Assembly (NCBI GenBank): GCA_964467455.1
Contig: CAYXQJ010000014.1
Location: 1-64,000, forward strand
DNA from: OLB6 sp964467455
Lineage (GTDB): Bacteria; Bacteroidota; Ignavibacteria; Kapaibacteriales; Kapaibacteriaceae
Reading direction: 5' to 3'
Length of the DNA stretch: 64,000 nt
Part shown: positions 52,998 to 62,275 of the stretch, in pieces
Layout of the letters: every line of letters begins with the position of its first letter
How positions within the stretch are numbered: the stretch's first letter is position 1
Notes under the pieces: generated by a model
The model's input: the letters and a program-made list of their open reading frames with translations, nothing else
Databases searched by the model: none
What the model was told of the DNA's origin: nothing
Position numbers and translations under genes: made by a program

Positions 52998-53953
52998 ACG
53001 AGTTGTGTTGCTAGTTCAACAAGATAGGTTGGTACGGTCTTTCGCTGCTCCCACGTTTTGGAAAGGGGCACGTGGACCGTTTCATCGTTCTTGATCCCGA
53101 TCATGACGTCGGTGTGGCCATCAAGCAAGGCATCAACGGCGTCGGCTCCAAGGCGAGCCGCGAGGACACGGTCGCGCACGGTCGGCGAGCCACCGCGCTG
53201 AATGTGTCCGAGGATGGTGACTTTAGCGGACAGTCCATAGCGTGATTCCATAAGCTTGGACATCTCCATGGCACCGCCGATCTCGTCACCCTCACCAACG
53301 ATCACGATGGTGCGTTTGTCGAGACCTTGGGCGACGATGCGCTGATACAGCACTTCCACATCCGTCATCGTCTCCGGCACGGCAATGAATTCAGCGCCGC
53401 AGGCAACGCCGACATCCATGGCAATAAAGCCGGCGTGACGTCCCATGACCTCGATGAAGAAGATCCGGCCATGAGAATCTGCGGTGTCGCGGATCTTGTC
53501 AATGGCCTGGGCTGCCGTATTGATGGCCGTGTCGTAGCCGATCGTGACATCCGTACCCCAGAGGTCATTATCGATCGTGCCCGGCGTGCCGACCACCGGA
53601 ATGCCATGTTCCTCGAACAAAAAGTGGGCTCCATGGAAGGTACCGTCGCCTCCGCAGGCGATCACGCCATCGATCCCGTGGGACCGCAGCTGCTCGGCAG
53701 CTCTCGCACGACCTTCGGCTTCCATGAATTCCGGGCAACGGCTGGTCTTCAGGACCGTACCACCCCGGTCGACGATGTTGGCCGTCCGAATGCGATCGAG
53801 CACTTCGAAATGTCCGGCGATCATGCCGCTGTAGCCGCCAATAATTCCGACGACTTCGAGTCCGCGTTTTTCACCGACCCGTTCAACGGCCCTGATGTGA
53901 GCATTCATGCCCGGGGCATCACCACCGCTGGTAAAGACTGCGATCCGTTTCAT
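52994..53953 (-). CDS. pfkA: ATP-dependent 6-phosphofructokinase
   Basis: 319 residues, the bacterial PfkA length. Motifs: FTSGGDAPGMNAHIRA, GGYSGMIAG, CGGDGTFHGA (a Gly after GGD indicates the ATP- rather than PPi-dependent type), PGTIDNDLWGTDVTIGYDTA with the catalytic Asp, and EVMGRHAGFIA. It makes fructose-1,6-bisphosphate. First gene of the minus-strand run and divergent from the phosphate porin. Confidence 0.97.
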   Translation of the reverse strand: MKRIAVFTSGGDAPGMNAHIRAVERVGEKRGLEVVGIIGGYSGMIAGHFEVLDRIRTANIVDRGGTVLKTSRCPEFMEAEGRARAAEQLRSHGIDGVIACGGDGTFHGAHFLFEEHGIPVVGTPGTIDNDLWGTDVTIGYDTAINTAAQAIDKIRDTADSHGRIFFIEVMGRHAGFIAMDVGVACGAEFIAVPETMTDVEVLYQRIVAQGLDKRTIVIVGEGDEIGGAMEMSKLMESRYGLSAKVTILGHIQRGGSPTVRDRVLAARLGADAVDALLDGHTDVMIGIKNDETVHVPLSKTWEQRKTVPTYLVELATQLV

Positions 53954-54107
53954 ATCCCGCGAAAATAGGGGGCTTTGGGCTACCCTGTGTTACCATCACA
54001 TAACATGAATGCCGGTTCATATCTCGTGGGTGCCCTTCGCAATAGTTTCGCACCCGTAACAGTTCGATAACCCTCACATAATACCGTAACACGGGGAGAA
54101 CAATTCC

Positions 54108-55343
54108 ATGACATTGCTTCGTTCGTTCGCGATGCTGATGTCCGTGGTCGTGGTAGGTATGCTGGCCCACCAGGGAGTACGTGCCCAGCAGTCTACGATG
54201 TCGCATGGCAGTTTTGACTTCAATAGCGAAGGTGTGGTCTTCCAGACCCCCGATTCTAACACTCGCGTGGTGATGCGCTTCCGGATGCAGAACTGGGCGA
54301 TCTACAACACGGTGCCGATGGGCGAGGACGATGAGCTTGATCTCAGCGCCGGCTCCACTGAGTTCATGGTACGCCGCCTACGCCTCCGATTCGGTGGCTC
54401 GCTGGTGGATCCGCGTCTGACGTTCAACCTCCAACTCTCCTTCTCCCGCAGCGACATGGACTGGTCGGACACGCAGTTTCCGAACGTGATCCGCGATGCT
54501 ATGATCTTCTGGAACTTCGATCCAAACCTGCAGGTTGGCTTCGGGCAGACCAAGTTGCCCGGCAACCGTCAACGGGTGATCTCCTCGGGCGATATCGAGG
54601 TCGCCGATCGATCGATCGTCAACGGCGCGTTTAACCTCGACCGTGACTTTGGCTTTCAGGGTTTCTGGCGCCCGATCACGGGCAGCCAGGTCGTCAATAT
54701 CCGGGCCGCGATCTCCAGTGGTGAGGGGCGCAATCAGTCGGCGATCCCCGGTGGCGGGTTGGCATACACCGGCCGCGTTGAATACCTCCCACTCGGTGCC
54801 TTCACCGGCGGTGGCGACTACTTTGAAGGTGATCTCTTGCGCGAGTCTACTCCCAAGCTCAGCATCGGTGTCTCGTACCAGCATAACGAGAACATGACAA
54901 AAACACGCGGTACGCTGGGAAGGGCATTGTACGCGCAACGTTCTGCTCAGGTGCTGTATGCAGATGCCCTGTTCAAATACAGCGGTCTATCGATCTATGG
55001 TGAATATGCTCAGCGAGAATGTGCTGACCCGGTCACCGTCAGCGGCACCAACAAACGCGCTGTGTTCGTGGGCACCGGCTATATGGGACAGGTGTCCTAC
55101 GTCTTCCCCTCCATGTGGAGCACGGCCTTCCGTTATGCCGTCACCGATGCCGGCGACCAGCTGGCAGGCATGTCGGAATATGCCAAGATCACCAACATCG
55201 CCGCCAACGTCGGCTATTATGTCAACCGCCACCGCGTGAAGCTGAATCTGGAATTCGGCACTACACGCACCAACGACCATAACGCCAACGATCTGTTGAC
55301 CTTTATTTACTACAGCCGATTCAACATGGAGTTAGGCATTTGA
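54108..55343 (+). CDS. Phosphate-selective porin (OprP/OprO family)
   Basis: 411 residues. Signal peptide FAMLMSVVVVGMLAHQGVRAQ. The mature chain matches the OprO/P barrel: EFMVRRLRLRFGGSLVDPRLTFNLQ, DAMIFWNFDPNLQVGFGQTKLP and RVISSGDIEVADRS, ending FNMELGI. It should pass anions or phosphate across the outer membrane. It precedes pstS on the same strand; a heptad array lies in between. The 154-bp upstream gap holds two TCACATAA-like words but no convincing Pho box. Confidence 0.9.
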   Translation: MTLLRSFAMLMSVVVVGMLAHQGVRAQQSTMSHGSFDFNSEGVVFQTPDSNTRVVMRFRMQNWAIYNTVPMGEDDELDLSAGSTEFMVRRLRLRFGGSLVDPRLTFNLQLSFSRSDMDWSDTQFPNVIRDAMIFWNFDPNLQVGFGQTKLPGNRQRVISSGDIEVADRSIVNGAFNLDRDFGFQGFWRPITGSQVVNIRAAISSGEGRNQSAIPGGGLAYTGRVEYLPLGAFTGGGDYFEGDLLRESTPKLSIGVSYQHNENMTKTRGTLGRALYAQRSAQVLYADALFKYSGLSIYGEYAQRECADPVTVSGTNKRAVFVGTGYMGQVSYVFPSMWSTAFRYAVTDAGDQLAGMSEYAKITNIAANVGYYVNRHRVKLNLEFGTTRTNDHNANDLLTFIYYSRFNMELGI

Positions 55344-55345
55344 CC

Positions 55346-55394
55346 AAGTGCCAGGTGCCAGGTGCCAGGTGCCAGGTGCCAAGTGCCAAGTGCC
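55346..55394. repeat. ARGTGCC heptad array (seven units)
   Basis: AAGTGCC, AGGTGCC x4, AAGTGCC x2, two bases after the porin stop codon. Same unit as GCCAGGT at 25726-25746. Confidence 0.92.
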
Positions 55395-55479
55395 AGTTTA
55401 CGAAGTGGTAACATGACAGTGACAACATGAGCAGAATACCCTCGATAGTTTTGTGAACATCTAACAACGAACAACAACA

Positions 55480-56313
55480 ATGACACGCTTTATCGGAAAA
55501 CTGGCGTTATTGATCTTGGTGGCCACCGTTGCCGCGATGGCCGCACCATCAGAACGCATCACGATCAAAGGATCGGATACAATGGTCATTCTCGTCCAAC
55601 GATGGACCGAGAAGTATCCCAACAAGAAGAACCTGGAATTTCAAGTGACAGGGGGCGGATCGGGTACCGGTATCGCCGCTCTCATCAACGGCACCACAGA
55701 CATTTGCGCCTCGTCACGTCCGATGAAGAAGACGGAAGTTGAACAGCTCAAGGCAAAAACGGGCTATCAAGGCCTTGAAGTTCGCGTTGCGCGCGATGGC
55801 CTCAGCGTATATGTCCATGCATCGAACAAGGTCAAGCAGTTGACGCTGGATCAAGTGAGCAAGATCTTCACCGGTAAGATCACCAATTGGAAGGACGTTG
55901 GCGGCAACGACGCCAAGATCATCCTCTACTCCCGCGAGAATAACTCCGGCACCTATGAGTTCTTTAAGGAGCACGTCCTCAACAAACAGGACTTTGCAGC
56001 CAACGCCCAACACATGGCCGGCACGGCGGCATTGATCAACGCGGTCGCCAAGGACAAGAACGCCATCGGATACGGAGGCGCTGCCTATGCCCGTAACGTG
56101 AAAGCACTTGCAATTGCTGAGAAGGATGGCGGCTCCTACGTCAAGCCGAACGAAAAAACTATTTTGAGCGGGGAATATCCGATCTCACGATTTTTGTACT
56201 TCTACCTGAGCAAGCGTCCGGAAGGCACCACCAAGAAGTTCATCGACTGGGTGATCTCCAAGGAAGGCCAGAAGATCGCATCTGAGGTGGGATATTATCC
56301 GATCAAGAAATAG
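55480..56313 (+). CDS. pstS: Phosphate ABC transporter substrate-binding protein
   Basis: 277 residues. Signal peptide FIGKLALLILVATVAAMAA. PstS-type motifs: ITIKGSDTMVILVQRW, VTGGGSGTGIAALINGT, CASSRPMK, FTGKITNWKDVGG and SRENNSGTYEFF. It binds phosphate in the periplasm and delivers it to PstCA. The pst genes follow with gaps of 6 bp or less except before pstB (15 bp). Direct-repeat words near 55400-55430 could be a Pho box, but evidence is weak. Confidence 0.96.
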   Translation: MTRFIGKLALLILVATVAAMAAPSERITIKGSDTMVILVQRWTEKYPNKKNLEFQVTGGGSGTGIAALINGTTDICASSRPMKKTEVEQLKAKTGYQGLEVRVARDGLSVYVHASNKVKQLTLDQVSKIFTGKITNWKDVGGNDAKIILYSRENNSGTYEFFKEHVLNKQDFAANAQHMAGTAALINAVAKDKNAIGYGGAAYARNVKALAIAEKDGGSYVKPNEKTILSGEYPISRFLYFYLSKRPEGTTKKFIDWVISKEGQKIASEVGYYPIKK

Positions 56314-56319
56314 GTTCTC

Positions 56320-57573
56320 TTGAATCCCTTCAAGCAGATCAAACGACATGCGTTCGAGCCGGTGGCCGAGTGGACCATCCGGCTCGTGGCGTCTTTTTCG
56401 ATCGTGTTGATCTTCCTGATCTTCCTGTTCGTGTTTCGCGAGACAGCGTCACTGTTTGTTAGTGATCAGCAGCAAACAGCTAGCAGCGAGTCGTTGTCGG
56501 ACGCTGGACGAGGGACGCAGGACGCTGGACAAGGGACGCCGGACGAAGCGGCAGCACCAGAGAGTTATGGCGATCCGCTGCCGGAAGACACGCTCACTGA
56601 GTCCACAAGTAGCGAGCAGCAAGTATCAAGTTCAATGGACGATGGACGCCGGACGTCGGACGAAGGACCGATCCTGTACGTTCCCAAGAACCCTCGCTAC
56701 CCCGAGATCTACAACTCCGAAACAGGCCATCTGCCGGACGATATCGATGATGAATCGTCCGTCGTCCAACGTCCGACGTCCGACGATGTGGGGACGCAGG
56801 ACGAAGGACGCCGGACGCTGTGGGACAACCTGACGAGCGACGTCTGGCAGCCCGTGGGTGAGACCCATAAGTTCGGCCTGCTGCCGTTGTTCATCGGCAC
56901 GGCCAAGACCACGTTCATCGCCATCTTGATCGGCGCGCCGCTCGGAATCCTTGCCGCTATCTACACGGCCTTCTTTGCCCGGCGTCGCGTGCGCGAGATC
57001 ATCAAGCCGGCCATCGAATTACTTGCAGGTTTTCCCTCCGTCGTGATCGGTTTCTTCTGTCTCGTGACCGTAGCCACGTTCATGCAGGAGACCTTCGGCA
57101 TTGAGTATCGTCTCAACGCCATCGTCGGCGGCATCGGCCTGTCACTCGCCGTTATTCCCATCGTCTACGCCATCGCCGAAGACTCGCTCAGTGCTGTCCC
57201 CAACAGTCTGCGCGAAGCATCGCTTGCACTTGGATCCACCGAATGGCAGACCGCCTATCGCGTGATGCTTCCCGCTGCAGCACCCGGCGTGATCGCTGCG
57301 ATCATCTTAGGCGTCGGACGCGCCTTTGGTGAAACGATGATCGCCATCATGGCCACCGGCAATGCTCCACTGTCATCGTGGAGTTCAACCACACCGGCGC
57401 GCACGTTCGCCGCAACCATCGGCTCAGAAATGGGCGAGGTCGTCTGGGGCTCAGAACATTACGGCGTACTCTTCCTCATCGGCACAATGTTGTTCGTTGT
57501 GAGCTTCTCCTTGAATGCGCTCACGGAACTCTATGTGAAGAAGCGCCTCATCAAAAAATTCCAGGGACGATGA
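56320..57573 (+). CDS. pstC: Phosphate ABC transporter permease PstC with a repeat-derived periplasmic insertion
   Basis: 417 residues from TTG 56320. TM1 (about 24-40, FSIVLIFLIFLFVFRETASLF) is followed by an insert of roughly 120 residues before the usual W-P-FG segment (VWQPVGETHKFGLLPLFIG). In the insert, DAGRGTQDAGQGTPDEA, DDGRRTSDEG and QDEGRRT come from GGACGNN heptads. Downstream the permease core is normal: EASLALGSTEWQTAYRVMLP (EAA motif) and VGRAFGETMIAIMATGN. The insert should lie in the periplasmic loop. It is acidic, Ser/Thr-rich and probably disordered. Confidence 0.93.
   Translation: MNPFKQIKRHAFEPVAEWTIRLVASFSIVLIFLIFLFVFRETASLFVSDQQQTASSESLSDAGRGTQDAGQGTPDEAAAPESYGDPLPEDTLTESTSSEQQVSSSMDDGRRTSDEGPILYVPKNPRYPEIYNSETGHLPDDIDDESSVVQRPTSDDVGTQDEGRRTLWDNLTSDVWQPVGETHKFGLLPLFIGTAKTTFIAILIGAPLGILAAIYTAFFARRRVREIIKPAIELLAGFPSVVIGFFCLVTVATFMQETFGIEYRLNAIVGGIGLSLAVIPIVYAIAEDSLSAVPNSLREASLALGSTEWQTAYRVMLPAAAPGVIAAIILGVGRAFGETMIAIMATGNAPLSSWSSTTPARTFAATIGSEMGEVVWGSEHYGVLFLIGTMLFVVSFSLNALTELYVKKRLIKKFQGR
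56499..56819. repeat. Three GGACGNN heptad arrays inside pstC, the third inverted
   Basis: 56499-56547: seven units. 56637-56670: four to five units. 56756-56783: four CGTCCNN units (reverse orientation) facing 56790-56819 forward units, so an inverted pair. All keep the reading frame and encode D-E-G-R-R-T-type peptides. Confidence 0.92.
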
Positions 57574-58484
57574 CGTTGAACGTGTTCTCCACACATCATC
57601 CCATCTCCAGACGCCTCGCCGGCTTCTTCGCCGTCGCCGTTGCCGTCACGGCTGCGGTCGCCGTCCTCGGCGTGATCCTCGGCATGCTCACGGACTTTGC
57701 CGTCCGCGGCGGACCCAACCTCACGTGGTCCTTCCTCACAGAGTTCCCCCGCAACAGCAACATGGAAGGTGGCATCTTCCCTGCTCTTGCCGGCACAACG
57801 TTCCTCGTGCTGTTGATGACGTTGATGGGTGTCCCGATCGGCACAGCGACCGCGATCTTCCTCACAGAGTTCGCACGACAAGATTCGTGGTTCGCCCGTT
57901 CCGTCAGATTTGCTGTCAACACCCTTGCCGGCGTGCCTTCCATCGTCTTTGGTCTCTTCGGCGTCGGCTTCTTCGTTCAGTTTGTTGGTAAGGGGCTGGA
58001 TGGTGCCACAGGATCGTCGGTCTTTGGTGACGGATCGTTGTTGTGGTGTGCCGCTACCCTTGCCGTGCTCACGCTGCCAGTGGTGATCGTCTCTGTTGAA
58101 GAAGCGTTGCGCGCTGTTCCCCGCGAACTCCGTGAAGCGTCCCTTGCCTTGGGCGCTACGCGTTGGCAGACCATCACCAAGGTGGTCGTACCGAATGCCG
58201 TCAGCGGGATCTTGACGGGCAGCATCCTTGCTGTGGGCCGCGGTGCCGGCGAAGTGGCGGCGATCCTGTTCGTTGGCGTGACCTATTCTGCCGAAGTGCT
58301 GCCGGATGCGGTGACAGAGAAGTTCATGCATCTCGGTTACCACCTCTACGTGCTGGCAACACAATCACCCGATGTGGAAGCCACGCTGCCACTGCAATAC
58401 GCAACAACGATCGTCTTACTCGGCTTGACCTTCTTACTGAATTTCTCGGCCATCTTCCTCCGCTCGCGTCTGCGGAGAAAATGA
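57570..58484 (+). CDS. pstA: Phosphate ABC transporter permease PstA
   Basis: 304 residues from ATG 57570, overlapping the pstC stop by 4 nt. Six transmembrane helices. Motifs: GGIFPALAGTTFLVL, LTEFARQDSWFARSVRF, NTLAGVPSIVFGLFG, and the EAA loop REASLALGATRWQTITKVVVP, with VGRGAGEVAAILFVG. Pairs with PstC to form the inner-membrane channel of the phosphate importer. Confidence 0.97.
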   Translation: MTLNVFSTHHPISRRLAGFFAVAVAVTAAVAVLGVILGMLTDFAVRGGPNLTWSFLTEFPRNSNMEGGIFPALAGTTFLVLLMTLMGVPIGTATAIFLTEFARQDSWFARSVRFAVNTLAGVPSIVFGLFGVGFFVQFVGKGLDGATGSSVFGDGSLLWCAATLAVLTLPVVIVSVEEALRAVPRELREASLALGATRWQTITKVVVPNAVSGILTGSILAVGRGAGEVAAILFVGVTYSAEVLPDAVTEKFMHLGYHLYVLATQSPDVEATLPLQYATTIVLLGLTFLLNFSAIFLRSRLRRK

Positions 58485-58499
58485 TCGCCCCCTATCCTC

Positions 58500-59267
58500 A
58501 TGGCTAAAGAACATCCGATCAAGATCCAGGCGACAGACTTTTCGTTCTACTACGGAGCGAAGCAAGCGTTGCACAACATTACGATCGACATTCCTGAGCG
58601 CAAGGTCACGGCCTTTATCGGACCATCGGGCTGCGGCAAGAGTACGTTCTTGCGTTCGATGAATCGCATGAACGACCTTATCGACGGCACACGTCATGAC
58701 GGCAGCATGATCATCGATGGCATGGACGTTTTCGACAAAGCCGTTGATGTTGCAACCTTGCGTCGGAAGATCGGCATGGTCTTTCAGAAGTCGATCCCCT
58801 TCCCCAAATCGATCTACGAGAACATCACCTACGGCCTTACGCTGGTTGAGAAAAAGTCGAAGGCCGAACTTGATCACGTGGTCGAAACGAGTTTGAAACG
58901 TGCAGCGCTGTGGGATGAGGTCAAAGATCGCCTACAACACTCTGCGCTTGGATTGTCAGGGGGCCAGCAACAACGACTCTGTATCGCACGGGCCGTTGCC
59001 ATCAACCCCGAGATCTTGCTGATGGACGAGCCGTGTTCAGCACTCGACCCGATCTCGACCGGCAAGGTGGAGGAGCTGATCACCGAACTCAAGGATACGT
59101 ATACGATCGTGCTGGTGACGCACAACATGCAACAGGCGGCACGCGTCAGTGACCACACCGGTTTCTTCCTCATGGGGCATCTGATCGAATTCGATCGTAC
59201 CCGCACACTCTTTACGAGTCCGGCGCAGAAGGAAACCGAAGATTACATCACCGGTCGATTCGGATAA
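58500..59267 (+). CDS. pstB: Phosphate ABC transporter ATP-binding protein
   Basis: 255 residues. Walker A GPSGCGKST, signature LSGGQQQRLCIARAVA, Walker B ILLMDEPCSALDP and the H-loop VLVTHNMQQAARV. The MVFQKSIPFPKSIYENITYGL segment is typical of PstB. It supplies ATP hydrolysis to PstCA. The AGGGGGC motif forms part of the signature codons (TCA-GGG-GGC). Confidence 0.98.
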   Translation: MAKEHPIKIQATDFSFYYGAKQALHNITIDIPERKVTAFIGPSGCGKSTFLRSMNRMNDLIDGTRHDGSMIIDGMDVFDKAVDVATLRRKIGMVFQKSIPFPKSIYENITYGLTLVEKKSKAELDHVVETSLKRAALWDEVKDRLQHSALGLSGGQQQRLCIARAVAINPEILLMDEPCSALDPISTGKVEELITELKDTYTIVLVTHNMQQAARVSDHTGFFLMGHLIEFDRTRTLFTSPAQKETEDYITGRFG

Positions 59268-59272
59268 ACATC

Positions 59273-60007
59273 ATGAATAGAACCTTTGAAGAAGATCTCG
59301 ACAAACTTCGAACACGACTGATCCGCATGGGCAGTCTTGTGGAAGAACAAGTGGAGTTTGCGATCCGATCGCTCCGTGATGGCAATACAGAGATGGCTCG
59401 CATTGTCCTTGATCGTGACGACAAGGTGGATAAACTCGACCTCAAGATCGACAAGCAATGTCAGCGCATCTTTGCGTTGAATCAGCCCGTTGCCTCTGAC
59501 CTGCGATTACTCCTGTCGGCAATGAAGATCAACAACGAACTCGAGCGTATCGGCGATATGGCCACCGACATCGCCGACGTCGTGATCGATACACCGGGAA
59601 CGGTCGCCCTCGCTGCGGACGTTGGCATCGACCACATGTGCAAGTCCGTCCACTTTTTGTTGAAGTCGAGTATCGACTCCTTCATCAACAACGATCCGGA
59701 ACTTGCTGCGCATATTCTTCCGACCGATAAGACCATCGACAATCTGTACAGCGATCTTCGTGGCACGCTCATCGATGTCATGAAGAGCGATCCGTCTCGG
59801 ATCGCTGAAGGCGCGCAGTTGCTCAATGTGATCCACGACCTTGAGCGGATGGCCGATCACGCCACGAACATCGCCGAGAACGTGATCTTTCTCGTTCGAG
59901 CAAAGCTCGTGCGGCACCGTCAGTTCAATGCCGAAGGCATTGACCTTCAGGAGATCATACGAGAACAGGATTCCGATCTGTCCAGTAATGACGATGAGAC
60001 GACCTAA
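59273..60007 (+). CDS. phoU: Phosphate transport regulator PhoU
   Basis: 244 residues, two PhoU repeats. The conserved E/DxxxD clusters are seen in LDRDDKVDKLDLKIDKQC, NNELERIGDMATDIADVV and HDLERMADHATNIAENVIF. PhoU links PstB activity to the PhoR/PhoB system and restrains Pst transport. phoR and phoB are not in this window. Starts 5 bp after pstB. Confidence 0.97.
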   Translation: MNRTFEEDLDKLRTRLIRMGSLVEEQVEFAIRSLRDGNTEMARIVLDRDDKVDKLDLKIDKQCQRIFALNQPVASDLRLLLSAMKINNELERIGDMATDIADVVIDTPGTVALAADVGIDHMCKSVHFLLKSSIDSFINNDPELAAHILPTDKTIDNLYSDLRGTLIDVMKSDPSRIAEGAQLLNVIHDLERMADHATNIAENVIFLVRAKLVRHRQFNAEGIDLQEIIREQDSDLSSNDDETT

Positions 60008-60034
60008 GCCGATCGCCTTTCGTAACTTGCGTTG

Positions 60035-60907
60035 ATGCAACGAAACGTCAAGGGGATCATTCTCGCCGGAGGCAGCGGTACGCGCCTCCATCCGATGACG
60101 GCAGCTTTCTCAAAGCAGCTGCAGCCGGTGTACGACAAGCCGATGATCTACTACCCGCTGTCGACGCTCATGATGGTCGGCATCCGCGATATCCTGATCA
60201 TCTCTACACCCCAGGATACCGTCAACTTCGAGCGTCTACTTGGTGATGGCTCGCGCCTTGGCATCAAGCTCACCTACGTAGTGCAACCGGAGCCGAAGGG
60301 TATCGCCCAGGCCTTCACTATCGGACGTGAATTCATCGGCAATGATGATGTGGTTTTGATCCTTGGCGACAATCTCTTCTACGGCAAGCTTGACGTTGTT
60401 AGAAACGCCATCGCTTCCAACACCGGTGCTACGGTGTTCGGATACCCTGTGACCGATCCTGAGCGATACGGCGTCGTAGAAATGGATGCTGACGGACGTG
60501 TCCTCTCGATCGAAGAAAAGCCCGCCCATCCTCGATCGAATCTTGCGATCCCGGGACTCTACATCTATACCTCGACAGTGTGCGATATCGCCGAGACCCT
60601 CTCGCCGAGTACAAGGGGCGAGGTAGAGATCACCAGTGTCCATCAGGCCTATCTTGATCGCGGCGACCTGAAAGTGGTCATGATGGGTCGTGGCATGGCT
60701 TGGTTAGATACGGGCACACCGGAGTCGCTTCTTGATGCAAGCACGTTCATCCATGCGATCGAAAAACGTCAAGGCCTGAAGATCGGCTGCCTTGAAGAAG
60801 TGGCCCTTCGACAGGGATTCTTGACGATGGACGAGTATCGACGTACGATCGACGACCTGCCTTCTTCGCCATATCGCTCCTACTGCGAACAATTCATTGT
60901 GAAATGA
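60035..60907 (+). CDS. rmlA: Glucose-1-phosphate thymidylyltransferase
   Basis: 290 residues from ATG 60035. Motifs: GIILAGGSGTRLHPMTAAFSKQ (nucleotide loop), LQPVYDKPMIYYPLSTLM, LGDNLFYG, VTDPERYGVVE, SIEEKPAHPRSN and GRGMAWLDTGTP. It makes dTDP-glucose for rhamnose and related sugars. The other rml genes are absent here. The nhaA start overlaps its stop by 4 nt, so it may share the pst transcript. Confidence 0.97.
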   Translation: MQRNVKGIILAGGSGTRLHPMTAAFSKQLQPVYDKPMIYYPLSTLMMVGIRDILIISTPQDTVNFERLLGDGSRLGIKLTYVVQPEPKGIAQAFTIGREFIGNDDVVLILGDNLFYGKLDVVRNAIASNTGATVFGYPVTDPERYGVVEMDADGRVLSIEEKPAHPRSNLAIPGLYIYTSTVCDIAETLSPSTRGEVEITSVHQAYLDRGDLKVVMMGRGMAWLDTGTPESLLDASTFIHAIEKRQGLKIGCLEEVALRQGFLTMDEYRRTIDDLPSSPYRSYCEQFIVK

Positions 60908-62262
60908 CAGCAAGCACGAACACAACGAACACCCGGTCGATCACCGAGGTGATCCAAAGCACGTTTCAAGAATTCTTCCAAAAGTCTTCTTCTGCCGGCA
61001 TCACGATCCTTGCCTTCACGGCGATCGCCATGATCTGGGTCAACAGTCCGCTTGGTGATGTCTACCATGAGTTCTTGCACCAACACATCAACGTCACCCT
61101 AGCCACGTTGGAGCTCAAGTTCACGTTCGAGCATTTCGTCAATGACGGCTTGATGGTGGTCTTTTTCCTGGTGGTTGGATTAGAGATCAAACGAGAGATC
61201 CTGGTTGGCGAGTTATCATCTCCGCGCAAAGCTGCTCTTCCGATGATCGCTGCCATTGCGGGCATGATCGGTCCGGCCGCGATCTACCTAATGTTCAACG
61301 CCGGCACCGATGCTGCGCGTGGGTGGGGTGTTCCCGTCGCCACCGACATTGCCTTCGCCTTGGGCATTCTTGCATTGCTTGGCGATCGCGTTCCTCTAGG
61401 TCTGAAAGTCTTTCTGGCCGCTCTCGCCATCGTGGACGACCTCCTCGCTGTTCTGGTGATCGCGATCTTCTACACGTCGACGTTAAACCTTCCAATGCTT
61501 GGTGCTGCTGCAGCTTTGCTTGTTGTTCTGTTCGCCGGCAACCGCCTTGGCATTCAGTCGATCCGATTCTACGGCATCGTGGGCTTCTTCCTCTGGGTAA
61601 GCGTGTTATTCTCGGGCGTCCACGCCACCATTGCCGGTGTGTTGCTCGCCCTTACGATCCCGTCACGCTCCCGCATCGATGTCGCGGGGTTCACCAAACG
61701 CATCGATCGACTGCAGACCAAGCTCGCCCAAGCCGATCGTCCGGAGGTGGCCGAAGCGGATCGTCTTGACGTTGTCCATGCGATCGAAGATGCCTGTGAG
61801 AAAGTGCAAAGCCCCCTTCATCGTATCGAGCACGGCTTGCAGCCATGGGTCTCATTCATGATCATGCCCATCTTTGCTTTGGTCAATGCCGGCATTCCAC
61901 TCAACATGGAAATGGTCTCACATCTCACAAGCCCGATCGCCCTTGGTGTTGCACTGGGCTTGTTCTTTGGCAAACAGTTCGGTGTCTTTGCCGCTGTGTG
62001 GGCGTCCGTCAAGTTCAAGATCGCCGAACTCCCCGAGAACGTCAGCTTCAAGCAGATCTACGGCGTGGCCATCCTCTGCGGCATCGGATTCACGATGGCG
62101 TTGTTCGTGGCCAACCTGGCATTCCTGACGCCGGAACAACTCGACATGTCGAAGCTGAGTATCATCATCGGTTCAACGATCTCGGCGGTGTTTGGGTCGT
62201 TGTGGTTGCGTTCAACATTAGGCAACAGGGAACGGGGAACTGGGAACAGGGTTGAGGGTTGA
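60904..62262 (+). CDS. nhaA: Na+/H+ antiporter NhaA
   Basis: 452 residues with about twelve helices. Key residues fit NhaA: ATDIAFALG with Asp148 and AIVDDLLAVL with the Asp178-Asp179 ion-binding pair. A hydrophilic loop of about 40 residues (KRIDRLQTKLAQADRPEVAEADRL) sits between helices in the middle, as in many long NhaA variants. The C-terminal tail GNRERGTGNRVEG is encoded by a GGGAACN heptad array. It exchanges Na+ for H+ under alkaline or salt stress. Confidence 0.96.
   Translation: MTASTNTTNTRSITEVIQSTFQEFFQKSSSAGITILAFTAIAMIWVNSPLGDVYHEFLHQHINVTLATLELKFTFEHFVNDGLMVVFFLVVGLEIKREILVGELSSPRKAALPMIAAIAGMIGPAAIYLMFNAGTDAARGWGVPVATDIAFALGILALLGDRVPLGLKVFLAALAIVDDLLAVLVIAIFYTSTLNLPMLGAAAALLVVLFAGNRLGIQSIRFYGIVGFFLWVSVLFSGVHATIAGVLLALTIPSRSRIDVAGFTKRIDRLQTKLAQADRPEVAEADRLDVVHAIEDACEKVQSPLHRIEHGLQPWVSFMIMPIFALVNAGIPLNMEMVSHLTSPIALGVALGLFFGKQFGVFAAVWASVKFKIAELPENVSFKQIYGVAILCGIGFTMALFVANLAFLTPEQLDMSKLSIIIGSTISAVFGSLWLRSTLGNRERGTGNRVEG
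62228..62262. repeat. GGGAACN heptad array at the nhaA 3' end
   Basis: GGGAACG, GGGAACT, GGGAACA, GGGTTGA, GGGTTGA. Encodes the last residues and the stop of NhaA. Reverse complement of the TTCCCAG units at 15419-15460 and 25751-25785. Confidence 0.88.
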
Positions 62263-62275
62263 GTGGAGAGTAATA

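Noticed and set aside
55396..55479. Possible Pho box upstream of pstS (AACATGACA...GACAACATG words), and similar TCACATAA words before the porin
   Set aside because: The words do not fit the known 7-bp plus 4-bp PhoB spacing well and no phoB is in the window; evidence too weak for a feature.
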